Source of the DNA: Archangium gephyra
GTDB taxonomy: Bacteria; Myxococcota; Myxococcia; Myxococcales; Myxococcaceae
Length of the DNA: 64,000 nucleotides
Assembly (NCBI GenBank): GCA_003243425.1
Contig: QFQP01000035.1
Span: forward strand, 1-64,000
Direction of reading: 5' to 3'
A program made the translations under genes and the position numbers. Below, piece by piece: positions 44,051 through 52,443 of the stretch (within the stretch, counting starts at the first letter, position 1; every line of letters starts with the position of its first letter). The notes beneath the pieces are model-generated. The model did no database searches. It saw nothing but the letters and a program-made list of their open reading frames with translations, and was not told the origin of the DNA.

Positions 44051-44922
44051 TGGACCCGCTGTCGAAAGACGCCGACACGGCGCTGAAGTCGTTGCTCGAC
44101 GTCGAACCGTCGCGAGAAGACGAAGCGCGCGTGCGGGCCGAGCTCGAGAAGTCGCTGGGCATCGTGCTCCCCCTTGCCGCCGCCGCCACGTCCACCGCGG
44201 TCGCCTCCGCGGTCACGGCCAAGTCGGGCCTCTTCGCGTCGCTCAGCGTGGGCGCGAAGGTGTCGCTCGTCACCGTCGCCGTGGTGGCCGCGGGCGCTAC
44301 GACGGTCGCGGTGCGCCGCATGACGAAGCCGCTCACGCCCACGGTGCCGGTGGTGACCGCGGCACCACCGCCCAGGCCCTCGCCGCAACCGCCGGCGTTC
44401 GTGCGACCTGACGTCGAGCCGGAGCCGGAGCTGGCGACCCCGCCGGAACCGGAGCTCGAGCTGGTGTTGCGCGCACCTCCGCAGCCCGAGCTGCCGCGGC
44501 GCGCGAAGGCCCCTGTCGTCGCGAAGCAGCCGCAGCCGGTCGACGTTGCGGCACCACCGCCGCCTGCGCAGCCGCAAGAAGACGCACTCGACGTCAACGC
44601 GGTGCCTCAGGAGTCGGTCGCCGAGGCGCTCGCGCGTGAATACCCGTCGTGCGACCTGACGACGGAGCAGCGCCTGTCGATGCACGTGCGGTCGCTGCCG
44701 CGCGCCGGCGCAGCAGCGCGTGGCCTCGAGTTGCTGACGGCGTACCAGCACCGGTGCGCGACAGGTCACTGGACCTATGACTCGTGGGTGGCGCGCTTCG
44801 CGGTGCTCTGCGCGCTCGAGCGCCGCCAGGAGGTCACCGAGCTCTGGGCGTGGTTCAGCCAGGAGAACGAGCGTCACGTCAGCCGCATGCGGCGCGACCT
44901 CGAAGGCGTGTGTTCGTTCTGA
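44050..44922 (+). CDS. Single-pass membrane protein, putative anti-sigma partner
   Basis: A 290-residue protein. Residues 1-55 are acidic and helical (DADTALKSLLDVEPSREDEARVRAELEKSLG), then a helix (VSLVTVAVVAAGATTVAV), a long Pro/Glu-rich linker and a C-terminal domain with CDLTTEQRLSMHVRSLP and AYQHRCATGHWTYDSWVARF. No zinc-finger anti-sigma motif (HxxxCxxC) is seen, so the anti-sigma role rests on position and topology only. Confidence 0.65.
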   Translation: MDPLSKDADTALKSLLDVEPSREDEARVRAELEKSLGIVLPLAAAATSTAVASAVTAKSGLFASLSVGAKVSLVTVAVVAAGATTVAVRRMTKPLTPTVPVVTAAPPPRPSPQPPAFVRPDVEPEPELATPPEPELELVLRAPPQPELPRRAKAPVVAKQPQPVDVAAPPPPAQPQEDALDVNAVPQESVAEALAREYPSCDLTTEQRLSMHVRSLPRAGAAARGLELLTAYQHRCATGHWTYDSWVARFAVLCALERRQEVTELWAWFSQENERHVSRMRRDLEGVCSF

Positions 44923-44970
44923 ACACATTTTCTGCACGTGGTTTGTGAGCGCCGTGTCTTCCGGGCGCTC

Positions 44971-45657
44971 ATGACTGCTCTCGTCCTCGCGTTCGCCCTC
45001 ACGGCGGTCCCCGAAGGTGAAGATCTCCCGCTCACCGCGCCGCTGCAGGGCATGGCGTCGTCGCGGCTCGCGTTGCCGGTGTCCATCGGCTTCGACACTG
45101 CGGTCATCACCGACGACGTGACGCCGCTCATGAAAGACGACGGCACCAACCGCGCCGGTGGCACGCGCGACGTGGTGTGGTCGCTGGCGCGCTACGCGCC
45201 TTCCGTGGCGCGCCGGCACTTCGAAGACGCGAAGTGGAACGACGCGACCAACCCGCGAATGCTCATCATCAAGTCCGTCTCGGTGCTCTGGCGTCAGGGC
45301 CCGTCGTACGAGGTGCGCGTCGAAGTGGAACGGCGCGACGGTGAGAAGCGGTTGGGGCAGGCGACGGGCACCGGCTACGGCACCGCGCCGCGCAACAACG
45401 GTCAGCGCATGGGGGCTGCCTACGCGAACGCGTTCGGCGCACGCCCGAAGAATGGGCTCACCGAGGCGAACCCCGCGACCGACGGCGAGACGATTCGCGC
45501 CGCGACCCTGCAGGCGCTCGACTCATCGCTGCTGCAGCTGTCGGCCGTGTGGTCCGGCGAGCAGATGATGGCCAGGGCGCGCGAAGACGCCGAAGCCGCG
45601 ATGAAGCGCGCTCAGGAAGCGCAGAAGCCCGCGCCTGCTCCGAAGAAGAAGAAGTGA
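44971..45657 (+). CDS. Secreted hypothetical protein
   Basis: MTALVLAFALTAVPEG looks like a short signal peptide. The 228-residue chain has a central beta-rich part (MLIIKSVSVLWRQGPSYEVRVEVERRDGEKRLGQATGTGYGTAPR) and ends in a helical tail with PAPAPKKKK. I chose ATG 44971 over an in-frame GTG at 44938. It follows the putative anti-sigma gene by 48 bases and may be a target of the sigma factor. Family not recognised. Confidence 0.55.
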   Translation: MTALVLAFALTAVPEGEDLPLTAPLQGMASSRLALPVSIGFDTAVITDDVTPLMKDDGTNRAGGTRDVVWSLARYAPSVARRHFEDAKWNDATNPRMLIIKSVSVLWRQGPSYEVRVEVERRDGEKRLGQATGTGYGTAPRNNGQRMGAAYANAFGARPKNGLTEANPATDGETIRAATLQALDSSLLQLSAVWSGEQMMARAREDAEAAMKRAQEAQKPAPAPKKKK

Positions 45658-45694
45658 GCGAAACGCCCGCATAGAAAGATGAATGGACAGGCGT

Positions 45695-46267
45695 TCAGTG
45701 TGCGCGTGTAGGCGCGAGTGTGGAACGTCGGAGCTCCGCGAGCGTTCGTTTGAACGGGCCGGCATCGTCGATGCCCGCCGAGACGATCAACGCACCTTCC
45801 ACCGCCACCACGAGCTTCTCCGCACGCGCGCGCGCCGTGGCCTTCGGAAGGCCCGCTTCGCGCGCCAGTTTTTCCACCGCGCTCATCCACTTCATGAAGG
45901 CAGCGGCCAGCGGTCGCTTGAACTCGCGGCGATCCACGCTCGCCGTGAGCCGCTCGAGCAGACACGCACGCTTTCCACCTTCGTAGAACGCGTCGACGGC
46001 CGAGAGCATCGCGTCGAGCTTCTTCTGTGGCGTCGCGGCTCGTTTGAGCGGCTCGAACAACGCGGCCTGCAGCAGCGCGTCGAGGTGCGCGAGCACCTGC
46101 TCGGCCATGTCTGATTTTCCGCCCGGGAAGTAGTGGTACAGGCTCGACTTTCCGAGGCCCGTGGCCGCAGACAATTCAGCGAGCGACGCGCCGTCGTACC
46201 CCTGATCACGAAAGCGCTCGAGGATGCGCGAGAGCACGACTTCCTTGCTGATCAACGCGGCGGGCAT
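45695..46267 (-). CDS. TetR/AcrR family regulator
   Basis: A 190-residue protein. HTH region YDGASLAELSAATGLGKSSLYHYFPGGKSDM, then a helical effector domain typical of the YxaF/LmrA group (KRACLLERLTASVDRREFKRPLAAAF). It follows the PPOX-family gene by nine bases, so both are transcribed together and the regulator probably controls the pair through the palindrome upstream of the PPOX gene. Confidence 0.85.
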   Translation of the reverse strand: MPAALISKEVVLSRILERFRDQGYDGASLAELSAATGLGKSSLYHYFPGGKSDMAEQVLAHLDALLQAALFEPLKRAATPQKKLDAMLSAVDAFYEGGKRACLLERLTASVDRREFKRPLAAAFMKWMSAVEKLAREAGLPKATARARAEKLVVAVEGALIVSAGIDDAGPFKRTLAELRRSTLAPTRAH

Positions 46268-46276
46268 CGTGTTGAC

Positions 46277-47203
46277 CTACCTGATTCCGGGGTTGAACGC
46301 AGAGCGCTCCCCGGGCTCCCAGTCGACGCGCGGGTCGAGCGGGGCGTCGACCCACTCGTCGACCACCACGGTCCAGTAGCGCCCGGTGCCGCCGTTGGGT
46401 TGCGAAGCGTCTTCTTCGACGTCGAACGAAACCGTGGCCCGGCCGGTGAGCGACAGCGCGCGCTGGTTCGCGAAGTCCACGAGCACCAGCCCCACGCGCG
46501 GATCGAGCTCGAGGTTGCCGAAGGTGTTGAAGATGCCGTTGCCCGGATAGTCGGGCAATCGCAGCGTCCGTTCGTCGAGCACGTGCACGAAGCCGGGTGC
46601 TCCTCCGCGGTGTGAAGCGTCGAGGCCGCGCGTCGCGTGCTGGGTGGCGACGAAGACCGTGTCGACGCGACGGATCAATTCACGTCGCTCGTCGTCGAAG
46701 GTGCGCCCACGCCGCGTCGGAGCGCTCGTCGTCTCGGCGCTCGGCCGGGGTTCGCGCTTCTGGATGTATCTGGGACAGTTCGGGTACGCCTCGCGCACTT
46801 CGATGGTCGCGCGCGCAGCGTCGAGCGCCGTGACGACGCCGTTGATGCGCAGCCGCTTTCGGGTCTGGAGGTTGATCGCCAGCATTCCCACCGGCGCGCC
46901 CCGGGTCAGCGCCACCGGGTCCTCGTCGGCGCGAAGCGTGCGCTCGAAGTCCAGCTCCACGGTGCGGCCGTCGGGCGTGTGCACGAAGCCGCGCGCGCCG
47001 AGCCAGAGAGACGCCCACGGCCGGCCGTGCACGTCGCTGGTGGCCACCGCGAGCGCCTGTTGTTCTGCGAGAAACGCTCGCGCGCCAGGAACGATCTCCG
47101 GCTGAACGATCCCCTCGAGCCGCGCCGCCATCGCACGCTCGCCGGTGCGCTCTTGAACCGCGACTTCACCTTCGTGGAAGGGTGACTCTGATGGTCTCGT
47201 CAT
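46277..47203 (-). CDS. Pyridoxamine 5'-phosphate oxidase-family flavoprotein
   Basis: FMN-binding split-barrel protein of 308 residues, longer than pyridoxamine oxidase itself (about 220). Segments FLAEQQALAVATSDVHGRPWASLW, RKRLRINGVVTALD and IFNTFGNLELDPRVGLVLVDF fit the family. I chose ATG 47203; an in-frame start at 47251 would include the palindrome. Companion TetR gene follows. The substrate is probably a xenobiotic or quinone rather than pyridoxine, as such proteins are often regulated by TetR. Confidence 0.75.
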   Translation of the reverse strand: MTRPSESPFHEGEVAVQERTGERAMAARLEGIVQPEIVPGARAFLAEQQALAVATSDVHGRPWASLWLGARGFVHTPDGRTVELDFERTLRADEDPVALTRGAPVGMLAINLQTRKRLRINGVVTALDAARATIEVREAYPNCPRYIQKREPRPSAETTSAPTRRGRTFDDERRELIRRVDTVFVATQHATRGLDASHRGGAPGFVHVLDERTLRLPDYPGNGIFNTFGNLELDPRVGLVLVDFANQRALSLTGRATVSFDVEEDASQPNGGTGRYWTVVVDEWVDAPLDPRVDWEPGERSAFNPGIR

Positions 47204-47206
47204 CTG

Positions 47207-47224
47207 GAACCGAACGATCGGTAC
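47207..47224. promoter_or_regulatory. Candidate TetR operator before the PPOX gene
   Basis: An 18-bp imperfect palindrome (7 of 9 pairs match) with perfect core ACCGA-N4-TCGGT at 47209-47222, ending a few bases from the ATG. Its place upstream of a PPOX-TetR pair suits autoregulation. Confidence 0.45.
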
Positions 47225-47272
47225 AATGCGAGCCGCGCCACGAGATTGCAACCTGAAGTTCGCGCGGGGCGT

Positions 47273-48034
47273 TCAGTCGGCGAAGGCGGTTCGTGATTCC
47301 TGGTTCACGAGCACGAGGAAGTTCTCGTCGAGTTGCTCGGGCGCGTTGCGGCCGGGCTCGCAGCGCTCGGCGGTGAAGAACATCGAACCGAACTGAAGCC
47401 GGGTGCCCACTTCGATGGGCAGACCCAGCGCCGAGTCGCTCGCGAACTTCACGAGCACGGTCTCGGTCCACGAAGGCAGGTTGCCGGTGCGCACGTCGGC
47501 TTCGAGGTCGTGCTCGCCTTCGGAAGGCACGAAGAGAATCAACTCGTGGCGGCCGAACTTGCCCATGCCGTTGGTGTGAATGCTCCACCACGGTTCGCCG
47601 TGCACCGGGAAGGTGTGCAGCGAAACTTCGTTCTCGAACGTGAAGGTCTCGGGTCGCGCGCGCACGTCTTCGGCGCTGAGCCAGTTGCCCGACTCCACGT
47701 CGAGCACCACCGTCGCACTCGAGTCGACCAGCGAGCGCACCGCCGCCCAGCAGGCCTGCAGGTAGCCGAGGTCTTTCGGGTCGGTCGCTTCACACTGCAC
47801 GTTGCCGGCGAACTGCGTGGCCTGCAGCGTCTCGAGCAGCTCGTCGCTGACGTGTGCACCCTGCGCGAGCGTCTCCATGCGCGCGAACATCTCGGGCGTC
47901 TTGTCCTTGCGGAGGAAGCCCCACTGCACGCCCTCGCCTGGCTGCAGCGCGGGAAATTCGGTCGGAGAGAAGACGAGGAAAGAACAGCGGCTCACGGCGC
48001 CGGTCGGAGCGAACAACGGTCTCGGCCAGATCAT
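47273..48034 (-). CDS. Hypothetical 253-residue cytosolic protein
   Basis: A soluble protein without signal or membrane segment. It has STVVLDVESGNWLSAEDVRARPETF followed by HTNGMGKFGRHELILFVPSEGE; this pattern is vaguely like DUF4261-type proteins, but I would not name it so. The C-terminus mentions no cofactor motif. The start region MIWPRPLFAPTGAVSRCSFLVFSP could begin later. It is divergent from pdxA. Confidence 0.6.
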   Translation of the reverse strand: MIWPRPLFAPTGAVSRCSFLVFSPTEFPALQPGEGVQWGFLRKDKTPEMFARMETLAQGAHVSDELLETLQATQFAGNVQCEATDPKDLGYLQACWAAVRSLVDSSATVVLDVESGNWLSAEDVRARPETFTFENEVSLHTFPVHGEPWWSIHTNGMGKFGRHELILFVPSEGEHDLEADVRTGNLPSWTETVLVKFASDSALGLPIEVGTRLQFGSMFFTAERCEPGRNAPEQLDENFLVLVNQESRTAFAD

Positions 48035-48172
48035 GCGCGCTGCTTACAGCGGTTTCGACGCTGCTGTTGGCCACGAGTGCAGCGCAGCGTGCGGCAGAGG
48101 CTGCATCGGCCGGCGAAGGCGCCGACGACCTCACGCTCGAGCGCCGGGAGTTGGCAGTAGGGTGCCCGCACC

Positions 48173-49114
48173 ATGTCGCTCCCCCGCATCGGAATTTCGC
48201 TCGGAGATCCTTCAGGCATCGGCACCGAAGTCACCTTGAAGGCCCTGGCCAACGCGAAGGTGAAGCGCGCGTTGACGCCGGTGCTGTTCGGCGATGCGTC
48301 GGTGAAGGCCGGCAAGCACGAGTTGCGCGTGGTCAGTCAGCTCGCCGCGAAGGACCGCAAGGCCGGTCAGCCCACGAAGCCCGGCGGGCTCGCGCAGCTC
48401 GCGTACGTGAACGCTGCCATCGGCGCCGCGCAGGCCGGTGACATCGACGGCATCTGCACGGCGCCGGTCTCGAAGGAGGCCATCACCAGAGCCGGTGTTC
48501 CCTTCGCAGGTCATACCGAGTTGCTCGCCGACGCGTGGGGCGTGCAGGTGATGATGCTGATGAAGGGGCCGCTGCTCTCGGTAGCGCTCGCCACCAATCA
48601 CCTGCCGCTGCGCGACGTGCCGGGTGCGTTGTCGACGCCGAAGCTGGTGAAGCAGCTGCATCTGCTGAGCTCGGGGCTCGAGCGCCTGCTCGGTCGAAAG
48701 CCACGCATCGCGGTGTGCGGCCTGAACCCGCATGCCGGTGACGGCGGGGTGCTCGGTGACGAAGAGCTCGAGGTCATCAGCCCTGCGATTGCTCAGGCCA
48801 AGAAGGACCGGCTCGACGTGCACGGGCCGTTCGCTTCCGACGGGCTCTTCGCGAGCGCACGCAACTTCAAGTTCGACGTGGCGCTGGCCATGTTCCACGA
48901 CCAGGGGCTGGTCGCGACCAAGACGCTCGACTTCGAACGCACGGTGAACGTGACGCTCGGTCTTCCCGTGCCGCGCACGTCACCGGATCACGGCGTGGCC
49001 TACGACATCGCCGGTCAGAACGTGGCGGATCCCACACCGATGATCTCGGCGCTGTTGGAGGCCGCGGCCTTCGTTCACACATCTTCACGGCGCGCAGCGA
49101 AGCCACGCCGCTAA
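48173..49114 (+). CDS. pdxA: 4-hydroxythreonine-4-phosphate dehydrogenase
   Basis: Pyridoxal phosphate synthesis enzyme (DXP-dependent route) that oxidises 4-phosphohydroxy-threonine, 313 residues and near the usual length. Family marks: GISLGDPSGIGTEVTLKAL at the start, GHTELLADAW, ATNHLPLRDVPGAL, CGLNPHAGDGGVLGDEE (metal-binding His) and AMFHDQGLVATKTLDF. It is followed at 12 bases by an SDR gene. No other pdx gene is in the window. Confidence 0.95.
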   Translation: MSLPRIGISLGDPSGIGTEVTLKALANAKVKRALTPVLFGDASVKAGKHELRVVSQLAAKDRKAGQPTKPGGLAQLAYVNAAIGAAQAGDIDGICTAPVSKEAITRAGVPFAGHTELLADAWGVQVMMLMKGPLLSVALATNHLPLRDVPGALSTPKLVKQLHLLSSGLERLLGRKPRIAVCGLNPHAGDGGVLGDEELEVISPAIAQAKKDRLDVHGPFASDGLFASARNFKFDVALAMFHDQGLVATKTLDFERTVNVTLGLPVPRTSPDHGVAYDIAGQNVADPTPMISALLEAAAFVHTSSRRAAKPRR

Positions 49115-49126
49115 GTCGGAGTCACC

Positions 49127-50026
49127 ATGAGCAAGCTCGGTTCGAAGTCGACGGCAGAACAGGCGCTTCAAGGGCAGTCACTGGCCGGCAAGACGGCCAT
49201 CGTCACCGGGGCGACCTCAGGCATCGGCACCGAGACCGCGCGCGTGCTGGCCAACGCCGGCGCCACGGTGGTGCTCGCGGTGCGCAACGTGAAGGCCGGC
49301 GAAGCGCTCGCGAAGTCACTCGGCAAGAACGTCGAAGTGCAGGCGCTGGAGCTCGGCGACCTCAAGTCCGTCAAGGCCTTCACCGATGCGTGGCTCGCCA
49401 GCGGTCGCCCGTTGCATCTGCTGGTGAACAACGCGGGCATCATGGCCACGCCGAAAGGTGAGACCGCGCAGGGCTTCGAGCTGCAGGTCGGCACCAATCA
49501 CCTCGGTCACTTCGCGCTGACCACCGCGCTGCTGCCGGTGCTCGAGAAGTCGGCGCCTTCGCGCATCGTCGCGTTGTCGAGCGATCTGCATAAGCGCGGC
49601 AATGGCGCGCGGTTGGTGGCGGCGCTCGAGAAGAAGCCCACCGACTATTCACCCTTCGGTGCGTACGGCGACTCGAAGCTGGCCAACGTGCTGTTCGCCA
49701 GGGCGCTCGCCAGGAGGCTGCCTGCGGGCGTCGAGGTGTTCTCGGTTCACCCCGGCGTCATCAACACCAACCTCTCGCGCAGCATGGGCGTGCTGGGCGC
49801 CATCTACCGCGCCGTCGGCGGCCTCTTCATGAAGAGCATTCCGCAGGGCGCGGCGACGAGCGTGTACGCGGCGACCGCGCCGGAGTTGAAGGGCCAGTCG
49901 GGCGCGTACCTGTCGAACTGCGCGGTCGCTCCGGCGAGCCGCGAAGGCTCCGACGCGGCGTTGGCAGAGAAGGTGTGGGCGCTGAGCGAGCGCGCGATTC
50001 AGCCCAGCGTGGCGATGAGCAGTTGA
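49127..50026 (+). CDS. Short-chain dehydrogenase/reductase
   Basis: A 299-residue SDR. Cofactor motif TGATSGIG near residue 26, LVNNAGIM, and the catalytic Ser with YGDSKLANVLFARAL. The layout with 15-20 extra N-terminal residues resembles WWOX/retinol dehydrogenase-like SDRs. GGAG lies eight bases before the ATG. Its 3' end overlaps the convergent carotenoid-type gene by 28 bases. Substrate unknown. Confidence 0.85.
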   Translation: MSKLGSKSTAEQALQGQSLAGKTAIVTGATSGIGTETARVLANAGATVVLAVRNVKAGEALAKSLGKNVEVQALELGDLKSVKAFTDAWLASGRPLHLLVNNAGIMATPKGETAQGFELQVGTNHLGHFALTTALLPVLEKSAPSRIVALSSDLHKRGNGARLVAALEKKPTDYSPFGAYGDSKLANVLFARALARRLPAGVEVFSVHPGVINTNLSRSMGVLGAIYRAVGGLFMKSIPQGAATSVYAATAPELKGQSGAYLSNCAVAPASREGSDAALAEKVWALSERAIQPSVAMSS

Positions 50027-51006
50027 TGGCTGAAGACCTTGAGCAGCGTCCAACTCGCGCCGTCTGAGCCTTCGATGATCAGCGTGGCGGCGATGAACGC
50101 CACCGCTGCCAGCACCAGGCCCGCGGGAGACCACGCGAGCAGTGACACCAGATCTCTCCGGCCCCACGGGGCGCGGTCGGTGATGCCGCGAATGTCCTGA
50201 AGCCTGAACATCACGTAGCCGAAGGGCACCAGGGCGCACAGCCACGCGATGAAGTTCACCAGCGGCACGCCGTGAAACCAGCCCGGCAACGACTCGTGCC
50301 ACACCCAGCAGCCGATGCCGGTGGCGATGGGGTCGATCTGCAGGTCGAGGAACGTCGCGAAGACCCCGACCAGCACGCCGGAGCTCAGCGCCGACCTGCG
50401 CAGCCACGGCAGCCTCAGGCGCAGCTCCCACACGACGAAGGTCGCCATGGTGAGCACCACGCTCCAGCCGACCATCGTCGCGAAGGGCGCCACGAACGGC
50501 TTCACCATGGTCTCGGTGAGGTTCGTCTCGTGGAAGAAGCCCAGCAGAATGCCGCCGTTCTCGAGCACCATTCCGTACAGGAAGGCGACGCCGAAGAAGA
50601 GAAGGAGGTGCGAGCGGTGCTGCCACCAGAGGTTGAACATCAGCAGCGCGGCCCACACGAAGTTCGACCATTCGTAGATGCGCAGCAGCGTGTCGCGCTC
50701 GAGCGGGGAGGGCGTGTGCACGAAGTACGTCAGCGTCGGCAGCACCGTCGCGAGCGCGAGGCTCACCAGCAGCAGTCGCCGGCTCGCGTCGCCGTGAATG
50801 AAACGCACCACCTGGTACAGCACGAACACCGACATCGGGAAGATGACCGTGTACGCGAGCTCCGTCTTCGGCGGCTCGAAGTTGGTCAGCACCGCGTTGT
50901 GCAGCAGCTGGCCGTAGATGAAGAACATCCACGCAGGCAGGTGGCGCCACAGCTCGTGCCGAGCGGCGGCAAGGAGCGTCATCTGCGGAACGAGCGCCGA
51001 CGGCAT
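49999..51006 (-). CDS. Carotenoid biosynthesis (DUF422/CruF-like) membrane protein
   Basis: A 335-residue protein with about nine hydrophobic segments. The C-terminal half has FLDLQIDPIATGIGCWVW followed by WFHGVPLVNFIAWL, the conserved core of the DUF422/CruF carotenoid hydratase-like family; the N-terminal half is extra membrane sequence. It probably hydrates a carotenoid end or acts on a related polyene. I chose ATG 51006; the long in-frame upstream extension is Arg-rich shadow. No other carotenoid gene is nearby. Confidence 0.75.
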   Translation of the reverse strand: MPSALVPQMTLLAAARHELWRHLPAWMFFIYGQLLHNAVLTNFEPPKTELAYTVIFPMSVFVLYQVVRFIHGDASRRLLLVSLALATVLPTLTYFVHTPSPLERDTLLRIYEWSNFVWAALLMFNLWWQHRSHLLLFFGVAFLYGMVLENGGILLGFFHETNLTETMVKPFVAPFATMVGWSVVLTMATFVVWELRLRLPWLRRSALSSGVLVGVFATFLDLQIDPIATGIGCWVWHESLPGWFHGVPLVNFIAWLCALVPFGYVMFRLQDIRGITDRAPWGRRDLVSLLAWSPAGLVLAAVAFIAATLIIEGSDGASWTLLKVFSHQLLIATLG

Positions 51007-51078
51007 CGCGCGCAACGAGACACGCTGCGCAGGGCGTGAGTCAAGCCGCCGGGGATCTGGCACTGTGCGCCGCTCATC

Positions 51079-52443
51079 GTGAAGCCGCTCCAGAAGTTCG
51101 TCGAAGGTCCGCTCGCGCCGTGGCTGCTGGGTCTGTTCTCGGCCGTGCTGCGCTTCGCGCCGGGGCGCTTTCCGGCCGACTACGACGAAGGCGTGTACCT
51201 GAGCGCGTCGCGCGCGCTGGCGTCGGGCCTGCTGCCCTACCGTGACTTCGTGTTCGTGCACCCGCCCGGCGTCGTGCTGTGGCTGCTGCCCGCCACGTGG
51301 CTCACGCCCGACGTGATGTTGCTGGTCGCGCGCGTGGCGAGCGTGCTCGTGGGTTCGCTGTCCATCGTGTTGTTGGCGCGCGTCATCGGCGGGCTGCCGG
51401 GGCTCGCTGCAGGCCTGGTGTGGGCCACGCGGTGGGAAGCGATGGCCGCGGACCGCGGCGTCTTCCTCGAGCCGTTGATGATCTGCGCAGGCCTGGCGGC
51501 GCTGTTCATGAGCCAGCGGCGCGCGTGGCTGGTGGCCGGGGCGCTGCTGGGGCTCTCGTTCGTGTTCAAGAGCTGGGGCGTGTTCTGGGCGCTGCTGCTG
51601 GTGCTGAGCGCGCCCGACTGGAAGTCGCGGAGCCGGTTGATCATCGGCGCGGTGCTCACCGCTGCGGTGGTGCTGGCGCCCTTCGCGGTGCTCGCGGGCT
51701 TCGGTTCGTTCATCGAACAGACGTTGCAGGTGCACCTGCGTCGCCCACCTGACGGAGATCTCGAGCGACTCGTGCGGCTGCGCGAGATGTTCGTGTCGCA
51801 CTCGCTGGCGGGCACGTTGCTGCTCATCGCGGTGACACCCTTCATGTGGTTCAGCCCGCTGCGGCGGCTCGGCTTCTCGGCGCTCGCGGTTGCGGCCCTC
51901 GTGGTGCTCGCGCTCACCACCGCTGCGGCGTACTGGAACCAGTACAACTCGGCGCTCGCGTGTTTCGTGGCCGTCGTCATCGGCGTGGGGCTCGACGGCG
52001 CGTCACGGCGCCTCTCGAACTGGGTGTTGCTGGCCGCCGTCGTGGTCGCAGCGGTGTGGTTCCCCGCGGCCATCGAGCGCCCCGGCTCGCGCGTCGCCCA
52101 ACGCGCGGTGGCTGATCAACTGCGCGGCCTTTCGGGTCAGGTCTGTGCGTTCGAGAACTACGAGCTGCTCATCGCCGACCTCTCGCCTGCGCGGGCGGGC
52201 CTCATCGACAGCTACGGTCAGCAGATGCTCGAAGCCACCCGCGACGGGGCGCGCTTCACGTCGATGGCCGAGGCCTTCGCCTCTGAAGCGTCACAGCGGT
52301 CGCTGCGCCGGCAGCTCGGTCAGTGCGACTACCTGCGCACCGGCTGGCGGGGCGAGGCGCAGATGAACGCGGGCACGAAGTCGCTGGTGAAGGCGCTCTT
52401 CGAGCCTGCGGGCGAAGGGCTGTTCAAACGGCGCGCAAGGTGA
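51079..52443 (+). CDS. Glycosyltransferase family 39-like membrane protein
   Basis: Integral membrane enzyme of 454 residues that likely transfers a sugar from a polyprenyl phosphate donor. The catalytic loop region PADYDEGVYLSASRALASGLLPYRDFVFVHPPG is typical of ArnT/PMT-type (GT-C) transferases: acidic pair, then HPPG. About ten hydrophobic segments follow. GTG start. Its last 20 bases overlap the convergent phosphoesterase gene. Acceptor unknown. Confidence 0.75.
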   Translation: MKPLQKFVEGPLAPWLLGLFSAVLRFAPGRFPADYDEGVYLSASRALASGLLPYRDFVFVHPPGVVLWLLPATWLTPDVMLLVARVASVLVGSLSIVLLARVIGGLPGLAAGLVWATRWEAMAADRGVFLEPLMICAGLAALFMSQRRAWLVAGALLGLSFVFKSWGVFWALLLVLSAPDWKSRSRLIIGAVLTAAVVLAPFAVLAGFGSFIEQTLQVHLRRPPDGDLERLVRLREMFVSHSLAGTLLLIAVTPFMWFSPLRRLGFSALAVAALVVLALTTAAAYWNQYNSALACFVAVVIGVGLDGASRRLSNWVLLAAVVVAAVWFPAAIERPGSRVAQRAVADQLRGLSGQVCAFENYELLIADLSPARAGLIDSYGQQMLEATRDGARFTSMAEAFASEASQRSLRRQLGQCDYLRTGWRGEAQMNAGTKSLVKALFEPAGEGLFKRRAR

